From Ectocarpus siliculosus (lineage: Eukaryota > Sar > Phaeophyceae > Ectocarpales > Ectocarpaceae), in assembly GCA_000310025.1 (NCBI GenBank), contig FN649727.1, forward strand, positions 6,975,069-7,029,505: a DNA stretch of 54,437 nucleotides. The letters are read 5' to 3'. The notes beneath the pieces were generated by a model that was given only the letters and a program-made list of their open reading frames with translations, had not been told where the DNA came from and searched no databases. Within the stretch, counting starts at the first letter, position 1. Every line of letters begins with the position of its first letter. Positions 22,901 to 35,864 of the stretch are shown here, in pieces. A program made the translations under genes and the position numbers.

Positions 22901-25900
22901 CTCCTTCCTTGATAGATGACATTGGCCGCAACAGGCGAGAAAGGAAGACGTTCTCAACACAACTCGCACGACTTTTGCACGTTTCTGGATCGTAAGTAAG
23001 GCGGGAAATACTGCGAAGCTACCGCCCTCCCTGCGGGAAATTTGTCGGGGGGGGGTTGTGCTTCCATGTTTTTTTTCAATGCTTGTAAGGACAACGAGCT
23101 TATTTTTTTTCCGCGTGCTGCAGCATGTGCGAATGGCCGAAAGACCAACACGAGTAACGAATTAGCAGCTCCCCCCCCCCCCCCCCCCCTTCCCCGTTCC
23201 CCCCCCCGCCCCCCTAATTTNNNNNNNNNNNNNNNNNNNNNNNNNNNNNNNNNNNNNNNNNNNNNNNNNNNNNNNNNNNNNNNNNNNNNNNNNNNNNNNN
23301 NNNNNNNNNNNNNNNNNNNNTGACCACCCGGGTTAAGGATTTAGCTGTTCCCCCCCCCCCCCCCGCCTTCCCCGTTCCCTCACCCAGCCCCTCGATTCTA
23401 CGCGCGTTCCTTCCAATTCGCGCTATCGTCGTGCGTGGTGCTCTCCCTCCCTCCCCCCCCGGCCCCCCCTCTGTCCTAGCTCTTCGGCATACTGCTGACC
23501 CTAGCCGAGGCTGTCGCCTTCGTGGTGTCGGGGATGTACGGCCCCCTGTCGGCCCTCGGGGCGGGGAACGCCATCCTCATCGTGTGCCAGCTGTTCCTCA
23601 TGGGCGTGATGCTGATTCTCATGGACCAGGTCCTCCAGAAAGGGTGAGAGCGAGGTGGATGGACGCCGGTGTCGGCTGTTATCGGCTCGCAAGGCGGCAG
23701 CAGCGGCGGAGGTGGCTAGGGGTATGCCCTGTGGTGTGGAGAGGAAAGAAAGTGGCCTTCGAAAAGAGGAGGATATTTAGCATACGGGAATGAGTCGAGG
23801 GGGTTTGATTCCTAAATCTCGGCTTACATGTCGTTAAAAACCCTGGTGGGCGCGCTCCATGGCTATGTTGTATCTGCTGCTGTACGGCGACTCACCGATG
23901 CATTCTAGACCGGTCCGTGTGTCCAGCGTCTCTTTTCCCCGTGATGCTGCTGCCACCGCCACTACCGCTGCCGATGCTTCTTCATCGCGATGCGACCTTT
24001 CTCGCGCCTTTCTTGTGATGCGTACACCGCTGCCGGTGTTGATGCCTGACTTGCCTCCTCCCCCGCCCCCCTGCAGGTGGGGGATAGGCTCGGGCGTGTC
24101 GCTCTTCATGTGCGCCAATATCTGCTCGACCGTCTGGTGGAAGACGTTCAGCTGGGTGTCGGTGACCACGGCGAGGGGGGTGGAGAAGGAGGGGGCCTTC
24201 TTCGCCATCTTCCACCTCCTCCTCACGAGGCCCGATAAGGTGTTGTTCGGTCCGCCGCGGGATGAGGAGCTGTATGTGTGGGGGGTTGGAGCACGTTCCG
24301 AGGTTGTTCCGGAGGCGTTGGAACGACCTCACCTCCACGTTCACGTTTTGCTTGTCGTAGTCGTAGGTACTTTCTGTAGGCCCACGCGTTGATGTTTGTG
24401 CTGCTGTTGGCGGTGGACAAGACACACCGTGAGGCATGCCAACAGTGTTGGATTCAGGCTTTCCTCTCTCCCTGCCTTCGGGTGATCCTGCCGTTCCCCC
24501 CCGCCCCCTCCCCTCAACGAATCATCCCTCCCCTTGCTGTTCCTGTTCCTCCTCCCGCCCCCCCCAACAGTTGAGGGCACTCAAGGATGTGTTCTTCAGG
24601 ACCGGGCTGCCGAACCTTGTGAACCTGGCGGCCACTGCGGCTGTGGCGATGGCGGTTATTTACTTCCAAAAGTGGCGGATAGAACTGCCGGTGGGTGTGA
24701 CAGACACTTGGTGGTGTGATATTTTCCGTTTGATAGAGAGAGAGTGCGTGCCTTTTGGCTGACATGGACCGTGCTGGTGGGTCGCCAACGAACGAGAACA
24801 AAACACGTCAGTCTCAGCGGGTTCGAAAGATCGTACTTCTAGAAAGGTTTTTCTTTAGTCAGCGGAATTGTGTCTCTGTGGTGAGAGCAGCGTAAGGTAG
24901 TTAGGTTGTCATCCCGTCCACGGTCTCTCTGTCTTGCTTTGTTTCGCCTTTCCTTTTCATAGGGTGTCGTTTTGTTCTCAGATTGGGACCTGTTGCGGGG
25001 GGTGGGGTGGGTGGGTGGAAGGATGTAGCTTGCCTCATAACTTCTAGCTTGCGGAATAAAATGATCATGAGGCGTGCAGGTTGTGGGAGTTGCGGCCGCC
25101 TTCCGGGGACTGTCGCGAAGATTCCTCGATTCTCGTAGGTACTGTTGGGCCTTCCAAGAGGACACGTGATGTGACGCTCTCTCTCTCTCTGACTGGTCAG
25201 TTCGATTTCAAGAGGAGAAGCGCGGGATGCACGCAGCAGTCCTGAAAAAATGGGTATTATTTGTTGGCAGCGATTTAGGGCTGAGAAGTAAACATAGACA
25301 GTTTGTGGGGGTATTCGACCCCCCCTCGAGTCTGGTTCGGGCGGTGAGATCATGCGATACGAACGCAAGAGGTTGTCCACCGCAGCTGGGCACCGCTGGG
25401 ATGATCCACTCCACCACACCACACGCTCAACGATATGGCGCACTCTCAACCGTGTTCCTTGCCGCTCGCCAATGATTCAGAGCAACCGTAATCTGATCAC
25501 CGCTTGCTTGGTTTCCTCTGCTTTCGTGTTCTTTGCCGGGGGGGGGGAATAGGTCAAGTCCCAGAAGTACAGGGGCCAGGAAGGGAGGTTCCCCATTAAG
25601 CTGTTCTACACGTCCAACATGCCGCTCATCCTGCAGTCTGCGCTGGTGGCGAACCTCTACATGATCAGCCAGTTGGTCAACGACCGCTCCTCCAGCAGCA
25701 TATTGGTACGTTTTACCGTTGTACTCTTATTTGCTTGCTGTTGTCTCATGGTAAAGGTTTGTGAAATTGGTCCCCACGATTAACGGGCATGCGGGGATGG
25801 TTTTGACACGGACGATACCCATTTTGGTGTTTGTGTGTGCATGCTCCCCGGGCCTGCCCGCCTGCTTTTGGCGAGAGACAGACGGACAGAGAGAGGGAGA

Positions 25901-27219
25901 GAGAGAGAAATTAGCTTCGTTGACCAGAGAGAGAGAGAAATAATTATGGTTTCGTTGGCCTCATACCCGACAAAGGCAACGAGCGCATCACGCAGTCCTG
26001 CAATTACTCGTCCCTCCTTACACACGGGTTGCTTGTGTGCCTACGTGGTGTGTGTCTTGGCGATGATCTTCACTTTGTGGTAAGGAAGCACAAGGTTAAA
26101 TCGGCTTCTCTTCGGCTATACTGGCGCCCCTTTTTTGCGAACGTCACAACGCTTACACAGATTCGACTGCTGGGCCAGTGGGAGGAGATGGACGGGTACC
26201 CGGGGAAGAGCGTTCCCGTGGGCGGCATCGCCTACTACATCACGCCCCCGGCCACCCTGTCCAACGTCTTCACGGACCCCTTCCACTCCATCTTCTACCT
26301 GACTTTCGTCCTCATGTCGTGCGCGATTTTTTCGAAGGCCTGGATGGAGGTGTCTGGGTCTGCGTCTCTGGTACGTCTTCTTCGCGGATGGATCTGTCAA
26401 GGAAACAGGAGGGGTTCATGTGGATGGTCGGGGATGGGAGGGGCGGGCGCAGGAGACCGTCATGTTTTTGTTTATAGTTTCAAATCTTCAGGCACTGAAT
26501 TAACCTAGGTGGAGCATATTTTTGAGAGCCGTTTCCGACATGTACTTGCCGCGTCCCAGAGGGGAGGTGAGGATGGCAAGATGTTCGCAGTCACTCTCAC
26601 CGTTCAGCTGTTGTACGTTATCCTGTCAGAGACCAACATGTGCTGGGTTCTGGCGGACGAAACTGAAAACGAATGCGTCCATGGAACCCCTCTGTTGTGA
26701 TGCCGAAGGTTGGCGCGTTGTGTTCCTTCCACCCCTTGCCCTCCACCCCACTCTGCCCGAAAACAAGCTCATCACGTATGTAAGCACGTCGCTTGTTTTT
26801 GCGCCTGGGTCAAACGTGTCGCTTCTGTTTTTGTTCGGAAAAAATTGGTGTGTTTCGTCTCTTGCTGACGATGTAGGCAATATTGCATCCGACGAAACTT
26901 AAGCCCTGCCTCCCGTTCCGGCCCTTCCCTTCTCCTGTTTTTCCATCCCCAAATTCAGGACGTGGCGAGGCAGTTGCGGGAGCAGCAGATGGTCATGAAG
27001 GGGCACCGGGACACGGCGTTGCACCACGTGCTGGACCGTTACATCCCCCCGGCGGCTGCGTTTGGGGGCATGTGCATCGGGGCGCTAACGGTCGCGGCCG
27101 ACCTCTTCGGGGCTGTGGGGTCGGGGACGGGCATCATCATGGCCGTCACCATCATACACCAGTACACGGAAATATTCATGCAGGAGCAGAAAGAGTTGAT
27201 GGGGGCGTCAGCTTTTTAG
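19974..27219 (+). CDS. SEC61A: SEC61 alpha, channel subunit of the ER protein translocon
   Basis: Ten exons: 19974-19978, 20707-20770, 21580-21745, 22483-22598, 23480-23643, 24077-24239, 24571-24690, 25553-25705, 26161-26370, 26959-27219. Joined, they give 473 residues, close to the usual 475 or so. The product is the SecY-type, ten-helix membrane channel that passes nascent proteins into the ER with the beta and gamma subunits. Signatures follow family order: [135 protein letters not shown]. Start choice: ATGAG at 19974 has a consensus donor and supplies exactly the phase needed by exon 2, giving MRFLHLM; this 5-nt exon is the weakest part. Intron 4 contains 100 N. All other junctions follow family alignment without gaps. 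Confidence 0.95.
20010..20030. repeat. (GA)n microsatellite in SEC61 alpha intron 1
   Basis: Ten AG dinucleotides follow TTTTCTCG about 30 nt past the donor of the 5-nt first exon. Purely simple sequence; length is likely polymorphic. Confidence 0.85.
23221..23320. other. Assembly gap of 100 N
   Basis: Exactly 100 unknown bases, flanked on both sides by long poly-C runs (23171-23214 and 23350-23363). A run of exactly 100 N is the conventional placeholder for a gap of unknown size. It lies in SEC61 alpha intron 4; the encoded protein is complete without it. Confidence 0.95.
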
Positions 27220-29133
27220 TTGCTTGAGCAAAAGTAGTAGTATTAATAGTACAGCGTGCGTCCAGCATTCCTATGTCGTGCAGAATTTTGGGGGCTTAGG
27301 ACGGGGAGGCGTATACCAGGGTAAGGGGGAGTCGAGTGAGAACGAACGGAGCGATTGGAACAGCGACGGTGGGACGCAGTGTGTGTGCTTGGGGTACAGT
27401 TGAGAGATGGGTTTTACGCAGTATTTGTGTTCGTGAGCGAAGTGTGCACCTGTCGCGCACGTGTCCGCCTGGTTGTGTCCCGGTTGTGTCCTGTAAGTCG
27501 TAGTCGGGGAGGCAAGCATCCAGTTGGGCTCCTATTTGGGCGAGGCCGCTGTATGAGGTACGTGTGTGTGCGATGATCACGAAAGGCTGGGGCGCGCAGT
27601 GCCAGTCTAGAGAGTCGGAAGTTATGAAGTTACCGCAAAACACGCGAGTCAGGGTAGGCGAAACCTTCGGCCTCGAGAGAGAGAGAGAGCGAGAGGGAGA
27701 AATCGGAAAACTCGTGGTTGATGCTTTGGTCAATTTGTTGGGGAGCGAAAGCGGCAACGCCGCAAGGATGCTGTCATGAGAAATCAGCTGAGCCCGCACG
27801 GCAGTCCTGGTGCGCGCCAACGCTTTCTGCCCACCTCGAGGTACAGTGAGGGGGGGCTCAGTAGTGCCGGTACGGGCCAAACCAACATATACCGGCACTA
27901 TTCAGAGGGACCCGACCGGCACTGTTCACAGAACTGAATGACTTGGTGATTCAGTCTGTGCCCGCCCAAAACACCGGCACTATACCGGGCGTCGGCACTA
28001 TTCACCTTACTGAGGGCCCTTGTCTGTATGGTATTTTTTGACGTGCGTTGCATTTTCTACTCGCCCGGTTTGGTTTACTCAGGTACAGACTTGACAAGAG
28101 TTTCTGTGTGGAGGTCCACAGACAACACACAGTCTGACATTACTCCTTACGACCACATACGGAGGAGAGTAAAGATGCGCGAATATTTGGAGTCGATCCG
28201 CCGATCTATCGTAAGGTGGACCCTCACCAGCCTTTGTCTGAAACCCAAACGCCTCATTCTTGCGTTGGGCGGGGCATGGAGCACGAGCGTCTATCGTTTG
28301 GGCGGGGGGCGCAAAGAAACCACCTCGGTGCCTGATGTAGAGGTTGTTCTGTTCTTTGCTGTTGGTCGCGACGGTGTACTGATGGATTCTAGGCCAGCTG
28401 CATCCTGCTTCACGCTGTATTTCGGCTTTCTCCCCTGAAGTCACATTCAGCGCGAACACGTGTACACTCAGATCTGGTGTGGGCACACCTGAATCGCTTC
28501 CAGTACAAAGAAGACCGTTGGGAAAAAACACCCGTGTATAGTCGCCGTGTGGTTTGCCGACCTAGCCATCTGATCTCATGTACGTGAGTACTGTAGGTTA
28601 TACGCCGAAATACATACTACAAGCGATCATGACCATGGCATGCGGACGACATGTATCCGTAAGAATGTGCTGCACTGGCAAGTTGGACACAATTTCGTGC
28701 TACTCAACCCCGGACACAGCAGAATATCCCGACAAGAACGAGGTGCAAGTGACCAGCTTTTGAACACACAAACAGGTGCGGGCGCACAGTACTGCCGAAC
28801 TCTTAGACCCGCTGCCCGGCAGAGTCAGTAATGTCGCGTAGAACAGATCGAAAAATCAAGTGGTGATGGTGGTTCCAAACAGGAACGGTTTGCTGGTCGG
28901 GCACACGTCGGTCATGTTGCGGGAAATTAGTGCTTTAACTACAGCCCCATTGGCCGTATTGCAGGAAATCTTGCTATCTATGTAGGTCATATATAAATGT
29001 TGCATAACCGGCAAACTGCGAATGGCAAGTAAGTGAGGTTCCAACACTAACTTACGTACGAAACAACGAGAGCCGCAGGTAGTTCAAGGCCCGCGACTGT
29101 CGTCCATCCATTCTATATTTTGTTTCAGAACCC
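27220..29133. other. Intergenic region between convergent SEC61 alpha and ankyrin genes
   Basis: Holds both 3' flanks. Apart from the inverted-repeat element at 27852-28020 and a short GA run at 27676-27691, I see only open frames of 130-150 codons on both strands around 28030-28530 that resemble no family I know and are not bounded by convincing splice sites. Confidence 0.5.
27852..28020. mobile_element. Candidate small inverted-repeat element with CCGGCACTA motifs
   Basis: The left end GGGGGCTCAGTAGTGCCGG and the right end (reverse complement AGGGCCCTCAGTAAGG, then TAGTGCCG) are imperfect inverted repeats. Between them CCGGCACTAT or CCGGCACTGT recurs at about 27894, 27914 and 27973. There is no coding capacity and no obvious target-site duplication. 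A related TCGGCACTATTTTCCCC occurs at 35297. This is best read as a MITE or fold-back remnant. Confidence 0.45.
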
Positions 29134-30568
29134 TCATACTGCCTCGACTCTAGGCTTTCCGTCCGGGCCGAGTACCATGCTATCCGGCAATTCCTGCAAG
29201 ATTTCGCTCCTGCAGAAGTAGTAGTGACGACCCTTCGTGGCTGAGCAAGCTATACACGGCCCCGTGTCTGCGTCTTGATGCTCCTCTGTTCGATGAAACC
29301 GGTGTCAATGTTACAAAGGAGACACGGATAGCATGGAGGGTTCAAGCGCTCGGTATGTGTTTGGTTGTAATTATTGTATCAAGATATGGAGAAAAAATTG
29401 AAAAATAAACACTGAGTATTACCATCGTGAACCACCGGGTTCATCTTGTAGTCTGGTGCAAGCGTGCCCGCAAGTTCCCCCCAGCAATTTTTCGCCCCCG
29501 GATCAGCCCCGGCGCTCTCCAGCAGACTCATCGCGAGGCTCTGTCTCTCCCGCGTAGCTCGATGAAGGGGGGTGTCCAACTCTCGATCTACCACCGACAC
29601 GTCGCCGCCGAAGCCTAGCAAAACGGTGATCACGTCCCGCCGGCCGTTCGAGGCTGCGTGATGAACGGGTGTTCGGCCATCGTCATCCCCCACGTTCGGC
29701 TCGGCGCCTGCCATAAATAAACGTCGTCGTGATATTGGCGCCGACGAATTTGCTTACATCATTCATGTGGCTGTGGCTACCTTGTGGTGAAGAGTGCTCA
29801 GGTTTTGGTGCTTGCTTTCTTTGTGGCTGCGCCTGTTGTTGACGTCACGTTGTAACGGGGGTCCAGCTTGCTAGCTATTGATCCGTCGCCAGCTGGAAGG
29901 GAAATTTCTTGAAGGGTTGGCTGAAAAACAGCGCCACTTCATGTCAATCGATCATAATTGATGCCACACACTGCAGTACTTTTACTTCCATACCGTACAG
30001 GAACCGATTACAACCTACTACGCCTACCTGCCTCCAACAGAGCGAGCGCGACGGCGGCGGAACCTTTCGAGCAGGCGAGATGCAACGGAGTCCGCCCGTA
30101 AAAATCCGTGGCGTCGACCTCCCCGTGGTTTGCGACCAGCGTCGTAACTAACTTAGCCGCCGCAGCAGCTGCGGCGGTACCGCGGCAAGGCCCGTTGCAG
30201 GCGTAGTGGAGCGGCGTCCAAAAGCCTCCGCCGGAGACGTTGGCGGCGGCGCCCCGCTCGAGAAGCAAGTCGATCACCTTGGTGGCGCGGAAGCGGCAGG
30301 CCTCAGTCAGTAGAGTGGAGTGAAACCGCCCCCCGACTGTTTCCACGTTCCCACCTTCGTCGAGGAATCGCTTCACCTCGGCCAGGTTTCCTCTTCGGAT
30401 GGCCCTGGTGCGGTTGGTGGCATTTTCCGAGGCGGCACAAATTGGACATACCAGTAAAAAAGGTGCGATGTACAAGATTTGGACTATTGACCGAGGGCTC
30501 AAACGCCGGCGGGCGGTTCGATAGAAAACTTGCTGTGTACACAAACAGGCAGCTGCTGGCACACACAC
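29134..30568 (-). CDS. Ankyrin-repeat protein with Cys/His-containing C-terminus
   Basis: Three exons on the minus strand: up to 30568-30028, 29707-29423 and 29285-29134 (stop TGA), with matching phase-1 junctions. About four to five ankyrin repeats are visible: RAIRRGNLAEVKRFLDEGGN, then FHSTLLTEACRFRATKVIDL, GFWTPLHYACN, FYGRTPLHLACSKGSAAVAL, DGRTPVHHAASNGRRDVITV and LDTPLHRATRERQSLAMSLL. Such repeats are protein-binding scaffolds. The last exon adds CIACSATKGRHYYFCRSEIL and ends PDGKPRVEAV; its C-x2-C plus H/C spacing could bind zinc, but I know no matching family. The 5' end is not settled: the frame is open to 30568 but has no ATG, so at least one upstream exon is missing, and reliable coding starts near 30445. 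An Ala run (eight codons, near 30150) interrupts one repeat. Confidence 0.8.
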
Positions 30569-30985
30569 GATAAACCCGATCCAAGCAACGGAACCCGCTC
30601 CAAGAGATTGGACAATCGTGCGAGAATGCCTTTGCCCGCACTTTGATCATCATGTTCAGAAAGTTATTGCGTTTGCTTTTTATGAAGAAACCTGAAAATG
30701 TCTCGAACATCCTCACGAGGAGTGCCACCACCGGCAGACATTCGCACAAGGGGTAGGCCTCACCACGACACCTTTCCCGCGCAAGGAAGATAAGGAAAGA
30801 GGTTGGAAATAAGGATGAAACATGTAGAGGGCTCTCGTTCTTAGTCCATACGTATCTCTCTCTCTCTCTCGCTCTGACCGCTTTTAGCTACTTTCCACCG
30901 CTCGGAACCTCACCATTCCGAGCCAAGTGAGGCGAGTGTCTTTTTAGGAAAGACAAGAACGATAAGTACGACAGAGAGAGAGAGA

Positions 30986-31048
<63 letters not shown>

Positions 31049-31364
31049 GCGGGGTCCCGTTGTTCGCCACAGATCGTAGTTGGGAAACAGGAATTCGATT
31101 GAGTTGTACAGAAATCGACGCCCCCTCTCTGCAATCTCATCTGTTTGCTCCGCTGGTTGTCCCGATAAGATACGAGCAAACGAGACTGAACCAAATCCCG
31201 AACCACATCCCAGCGTCACGATTTGGGGTCACGCGCTGCACGTAATTCAGCTTGCTTCCAGCTGGAGTACACACCGCTTGTACCGTTGCTGGCCGCACCC
31301 CGCACCCCGTCTCTCCATTTAGTTCATCCACGGCAGTGCCTAAAGGCTGAGCACGAAACCAGAC
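30569..31364. promoter_or_regulatory. Head-to-head spacer between ankyrin and sulfotransferase genes
   Basis: About 800 nt separate two divergent genes, so both promoters should lie here, together with the missing first exon of the ankyrin gene. It contains a (CT)n run (30854-30870) and a long (GA)n run (30972-31046). I see no clear TATA box at a fixed distance from either start. Confidence 0.4.
30972..31046. repeat. (GA)n microsatellite, about 75 nt
   Basis: Nearly pure AG dinucleotides with one GGG interruption. The longest simple repeat in the window, located between two divergent genes. Expected to vary between strains. Confidence 0.95.
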
Positions 31365-34300
31365 ATGTCTACTTCCACTCCGTTCAGAGAGTTGGCGGGG
31401 CGGGCAAAGGTCGTCTTGCCGACGTGGGAGCTGCGCAAGGAAAAGGAGGAGGTCAAGTACGTCCTCAACGTCTGCCGGGGTGTGCCGCAGAACGACGCCC
31501 ACGACGTGAGTGTGTGCCTGACACCGATGACGAAAGAGATATGTCGTGTGATGGATTCGCGCGTGTGCAAAAAGAGAAAGAGAGAAAGGTGTGTTTTTGC
31601 CGTGCACTTTGTCCGGAGAGACTGATGATCCACGGTAGCACTGGTTCTCTCTATTTATACAGCGGTTACTGTATGTAGATCGCGTTCAGCAGCCCGTGTA
31701 TCGGCGGAACCTTGCTACAGCGGTGCATCATATTTGCTACGCGTCTTTGAGCGTAGCAGCGGCAGGTAGGGCTAAGTAGTCGTTGTGTTTTTGTTGTTTT
31801 GGAGACGTTTAAGCAGTCACAAAAAACATGTCGCGCCCATCACACGTTGTGTCACGCTCTTCACCACCAGAGAGCTTTCGCCGGCACACCTGTGACACGC
31901 CGGCAGTGCGTTGACCATGAATCCAACTTGGGCCTGCCGGGCCTGGTTCGTCCTTAAGCAACAGGCCCAATATTCCCTCAGGCAAACAAAGCCGGGCTTT
32001 CCTTCAAGAAGCTAGCTGGTGTATGCACCGATGTGTACATGTACGGTGTGTACGCGAGCATAATCTTCTCGCGCTAGAGCCCTACGTAGCACTGCTGCTG
32101 TGTTGCGAACACCCAAGATTCTGTACAAATAGAGCCAGCAGTGAAATTCGGGCCGACGGTCCGTTAATCGCCCCGACGGACTCAATCTCCGGCGTTGCTG
32201 TCTCCTGCGGGGTTGTCGCCTGCGGCGCCATTGCTGGAGATGAGGGCCCCGTCGGGGTGATTAACGGACCGGTGGCCCGGAGGGTTGTCACCAGCGCGAC
32301 CTCCCTCGGCCGCGGTATTCTCGTCTTGAGCAGACATACTGAGGTGTCTCGAACTCAGATGCAGGCAAGCACTGCCGGCTGACACCAGTAAGGGTTTAAA
32401 CTCAAGAACACCGCAGGGAGATGCGAATCTCCAACGCTGTATTCACAGGCGTTCCACTCAGGCAACGGCCACAGATATGGGGCGGTGTGTACGGTCACCG
32501 AAAAATATTCGATGCACCCATGGGGACGCACATAAGCCATGCACCCACACCTTTTCTTGCCGACAGAACCACCCAACCAAAAGCGACCTAGGCCCACACA
32601 ACCTAGCACCTACACAGGTCAACACCTAGCACCAATGCCGGCACCAATGCCAACCTAGCCCCAATGCCGGCACAACAACCTAGAACTGAGTCACCCAACG
32701 TCAACCTAGCACCTATTGGGTCGCTTTGGGGTTAGGGTTGGGGTTAGCGTTAGGGATTTATTTTAGCCGGTTTCATGTAAGTTGCTGCTTGGAGGGACAG
32801 AAAACTGCGCCTCCCTGTAGTAAAACGACAACGTGGAAGAAACAAGAAAACGCATACATGTTCGTGACGCTCGTTCCTCACACAGGATTTCCGTCGGTAA
32901 AAAGGGTGTGTGGGTACATGGCTTATATGCGTCCCTGTGGGTACATATAATTTTTCGGACGACCACCGGACAGACTGTGGTGCCTCGGTAAAGAGGCAGA
33001 ATCTCTAGATGAGATGGGGACAGAGGTGAAGAGGGCATCCCTCTCGGACAAAAGTCACGGTCAACGTGATCCGAGGAAGCTTCGTGGAAGACGTCTTAAG
33101 GTTCCTCGAAACGATGCACACTTCCACGTGGCCCGGAGCGTTGGCGACATCGACATCGCTCCGAGAGACGATCTCTCCGAGGAGAATGTGGGAAACGGTC
33201 TCCTCCAAGGTTTTAGGATTTGTGGTGAAACACGTGATGTAGTAGGTTGGGTTCGTAGAGTTGTGACAGACGTGGCCATTTTGGTCCCCCCCGTACCGCC
33301 TTCGAGAGAAGTTTATGAGGAAATAGAACGGGGAGGGGGTACGCAGACCGTATTCCCTAACCCTAACCCTAACCCAACTTCCCCGATTGATTGCCTCATC
33401 CATCATGTTTGCTTGATCGACAAACCCTGAGAAGGCTATGTACTACTGTCCCCTCCTCCTTCAACGACAGGGGTGATACTGTGTAGGTGAAAAAATCGAG
33501 CAAGTCCTGAACAAGACTATACGCTTGCTCGGCGGTTCTGCCGTCTGCTTTAAAGACCTAAATGTTTCCGGTCTCTCTCTTTTCTCTTGCCTCTCGGCTG
33601 TGCTCTCACCAGCCGATCCCCGAAACCTTCTGATTCTCACTGACTGGTGTCTAGTATCATGTACGTTCCCTAAATGCCGTGTACGCGTTCGCTAACCATG
33701 GATTCGAAACCTACCGAACCCTTTACCGAACCCTTTTCGCGAATCCTAATCACCCCGCGCAGCAACAGCAGTAGGCGCAAGGGGGATCTAGCATTAGGAA
33801 ATGGGTAACCCCCCCTTCCCCCCCCCCCCAACCCCCCCTATCTACCTTCCCGTATTCTTACTGGCCTTTACAATGTACTGCGCGGGCTATTTTACAGGAA
33901 GAGAGCCTGAACAATTTGATAGACACCTTCGAGACGCGGGACAGCGACGTGTTCGTGTGCACGTACGTCAAGTCCGGCACCACATGGACTCAGCAGATCA
34001 TCAACTTGGTGAGCGACACCGTCAGCTGCTGTACGTTCAGCTGGTGTTTGTCTTGGCGCACGGTAGCTGCAGTTCTCTTCGCAACTCGAATTTTTCGTTA
34101 TTGGATTTGGTGGACAAGGCAGATTCGTCATGGATTGGTTTCGGTTCCTGGGTCCTTGAGCGCGTGTTTATGTCGTGCACCCGCTGGCGCACACGTGTAT
34201 GTCGCGGTAAATGAACACTTGCTGGTCTTCTTGCTATCACCGAGTTCTCTTGCTGTGTTTGCCTTGCAAGTGGTGAAACCACCACGACCACTTCATCAAG

Positions 34301-35832
34301 CTCTGTAGAACTTACACGCTCCGTGTCCTCCCCACTGGCGTGGATCGGATCTATCGTGCCCGTTTCTCGCACTGACGTACTGCCCCAACAACTGTCCACC
34401 CATCACGACTTGCTGTCACCATCGTTGCAAGCAGCTGCGGAACAAGGGCGAGGACGGGGATGACACGTACGCAGAGGCGGTGCCTTGGCTAGAGGCGGCA
34501 CATTTCGGAGGGATGCTTGGGGAAAAAGAGGTGACCGGCTACTATGCTTTGCATGAACCATGTACATTCCCGCAAAGCACGTGGTGGCATTGATGCGGCG
34601 CCACGGCCCGTATCGCACGACGAAGCACGCGTGCCCTCGTAGGTGCTGATGCTCTTGTTGTCGTCATCGTCTTTGGTCTCCTCGCGTGGCGAAAGTGGGC
34701 GTGTTTGTAGACCGCACGACGAAGCACAGCCCTCTGCGTGGCGTCGCTGGAGCACCTCGTTCCCCCCCCTCCTCCTCTCCCTTCCTCCCCACTTGCCGAC
34801 GAACGCAGCAACTATTCCGGCAGTACAGTACGCCCAGCCGTGTGCTTATCTCGATAACCTTTGGCCCCCGTTGATCTTGGCACATGCACCCCCAACCTGC
34901 AGGCGACGAACTGGACCTTGGACAAGATCGTGGCCAACTCCGACAAGCGCTTCTTTAAGACGCACGCTAACCTCAAGGATTTGCCCTGCGGGAAGGCGCC
35001 AGGCGTGAAGGTAGGTAATTGTACCAACCTGCACCACCAGACCAACTGAGTGTGCATCGAATATGAGGGCGTTTGGTTTTGTATTCCTGGCCGGTGCCGC
35101 GAATTGTGGGCTGGTACAGTTTCGACCGTCAGACGGCTAAACACGCTGTATGAGTTTGGGTGCATAGCTTTTCGTACGTGTTACTACTCGAGTATCTCAC
35201 TTGAGTCACTCGATTTGGGGCAAGGGTTGCAAGCCGACATGTAGCTCGAGCAGCGACCAAGAAGCGAAGCCCTTGAAGAATTTTAGTCAATTTTAGTCGG
35301 CACTATTTTCCCCAACAGAGGTTTGTTGTGCAATGCAGAGTGGAATAAAGCTAGTTCTTGGCGAGATGTTCGATTTATGAAGTTCACGAACAATTGTGCG
35401 TCGTTGGCGAAGTCTGGCTGTGTTTGCGGCTGACGCACAGCTGCTGCTGCCGCGCTGCTGCTGTTGCATACGACTTTTGGATATTCAGCGCAGTAGCCGA
35501 CTGTCATGTCAAACAAGATAGATAAAGCGTCGTAAAAGGCACCCGAAGGTCTATTCTTGTCTCCTTTTTGCTTCCATGTTTTCTTACCTTTGTGTGGTTT
35601 CAACGCCTCGACTCCCCTGTGTCCCCCCTTTCTTCGCCCTGGTTGTATCTATCATGCCGCCTAAGGTGATCTACGTTTGTCGCAACCCTAAGGACGTTTG
35701 CGTCTCCCTTAAGCACCACGCCACCAACAAGCCCATGTTCCAGTACACGGGGGATTTGAGCGACATGCTCACCTTCTTCGCGGAGGGCAGGTGAGATCGC
35801 CAGCAGACGAGTACCGTGAAGCCACGCCCGCT

Positions 35833-35864
<32 letters not shown>

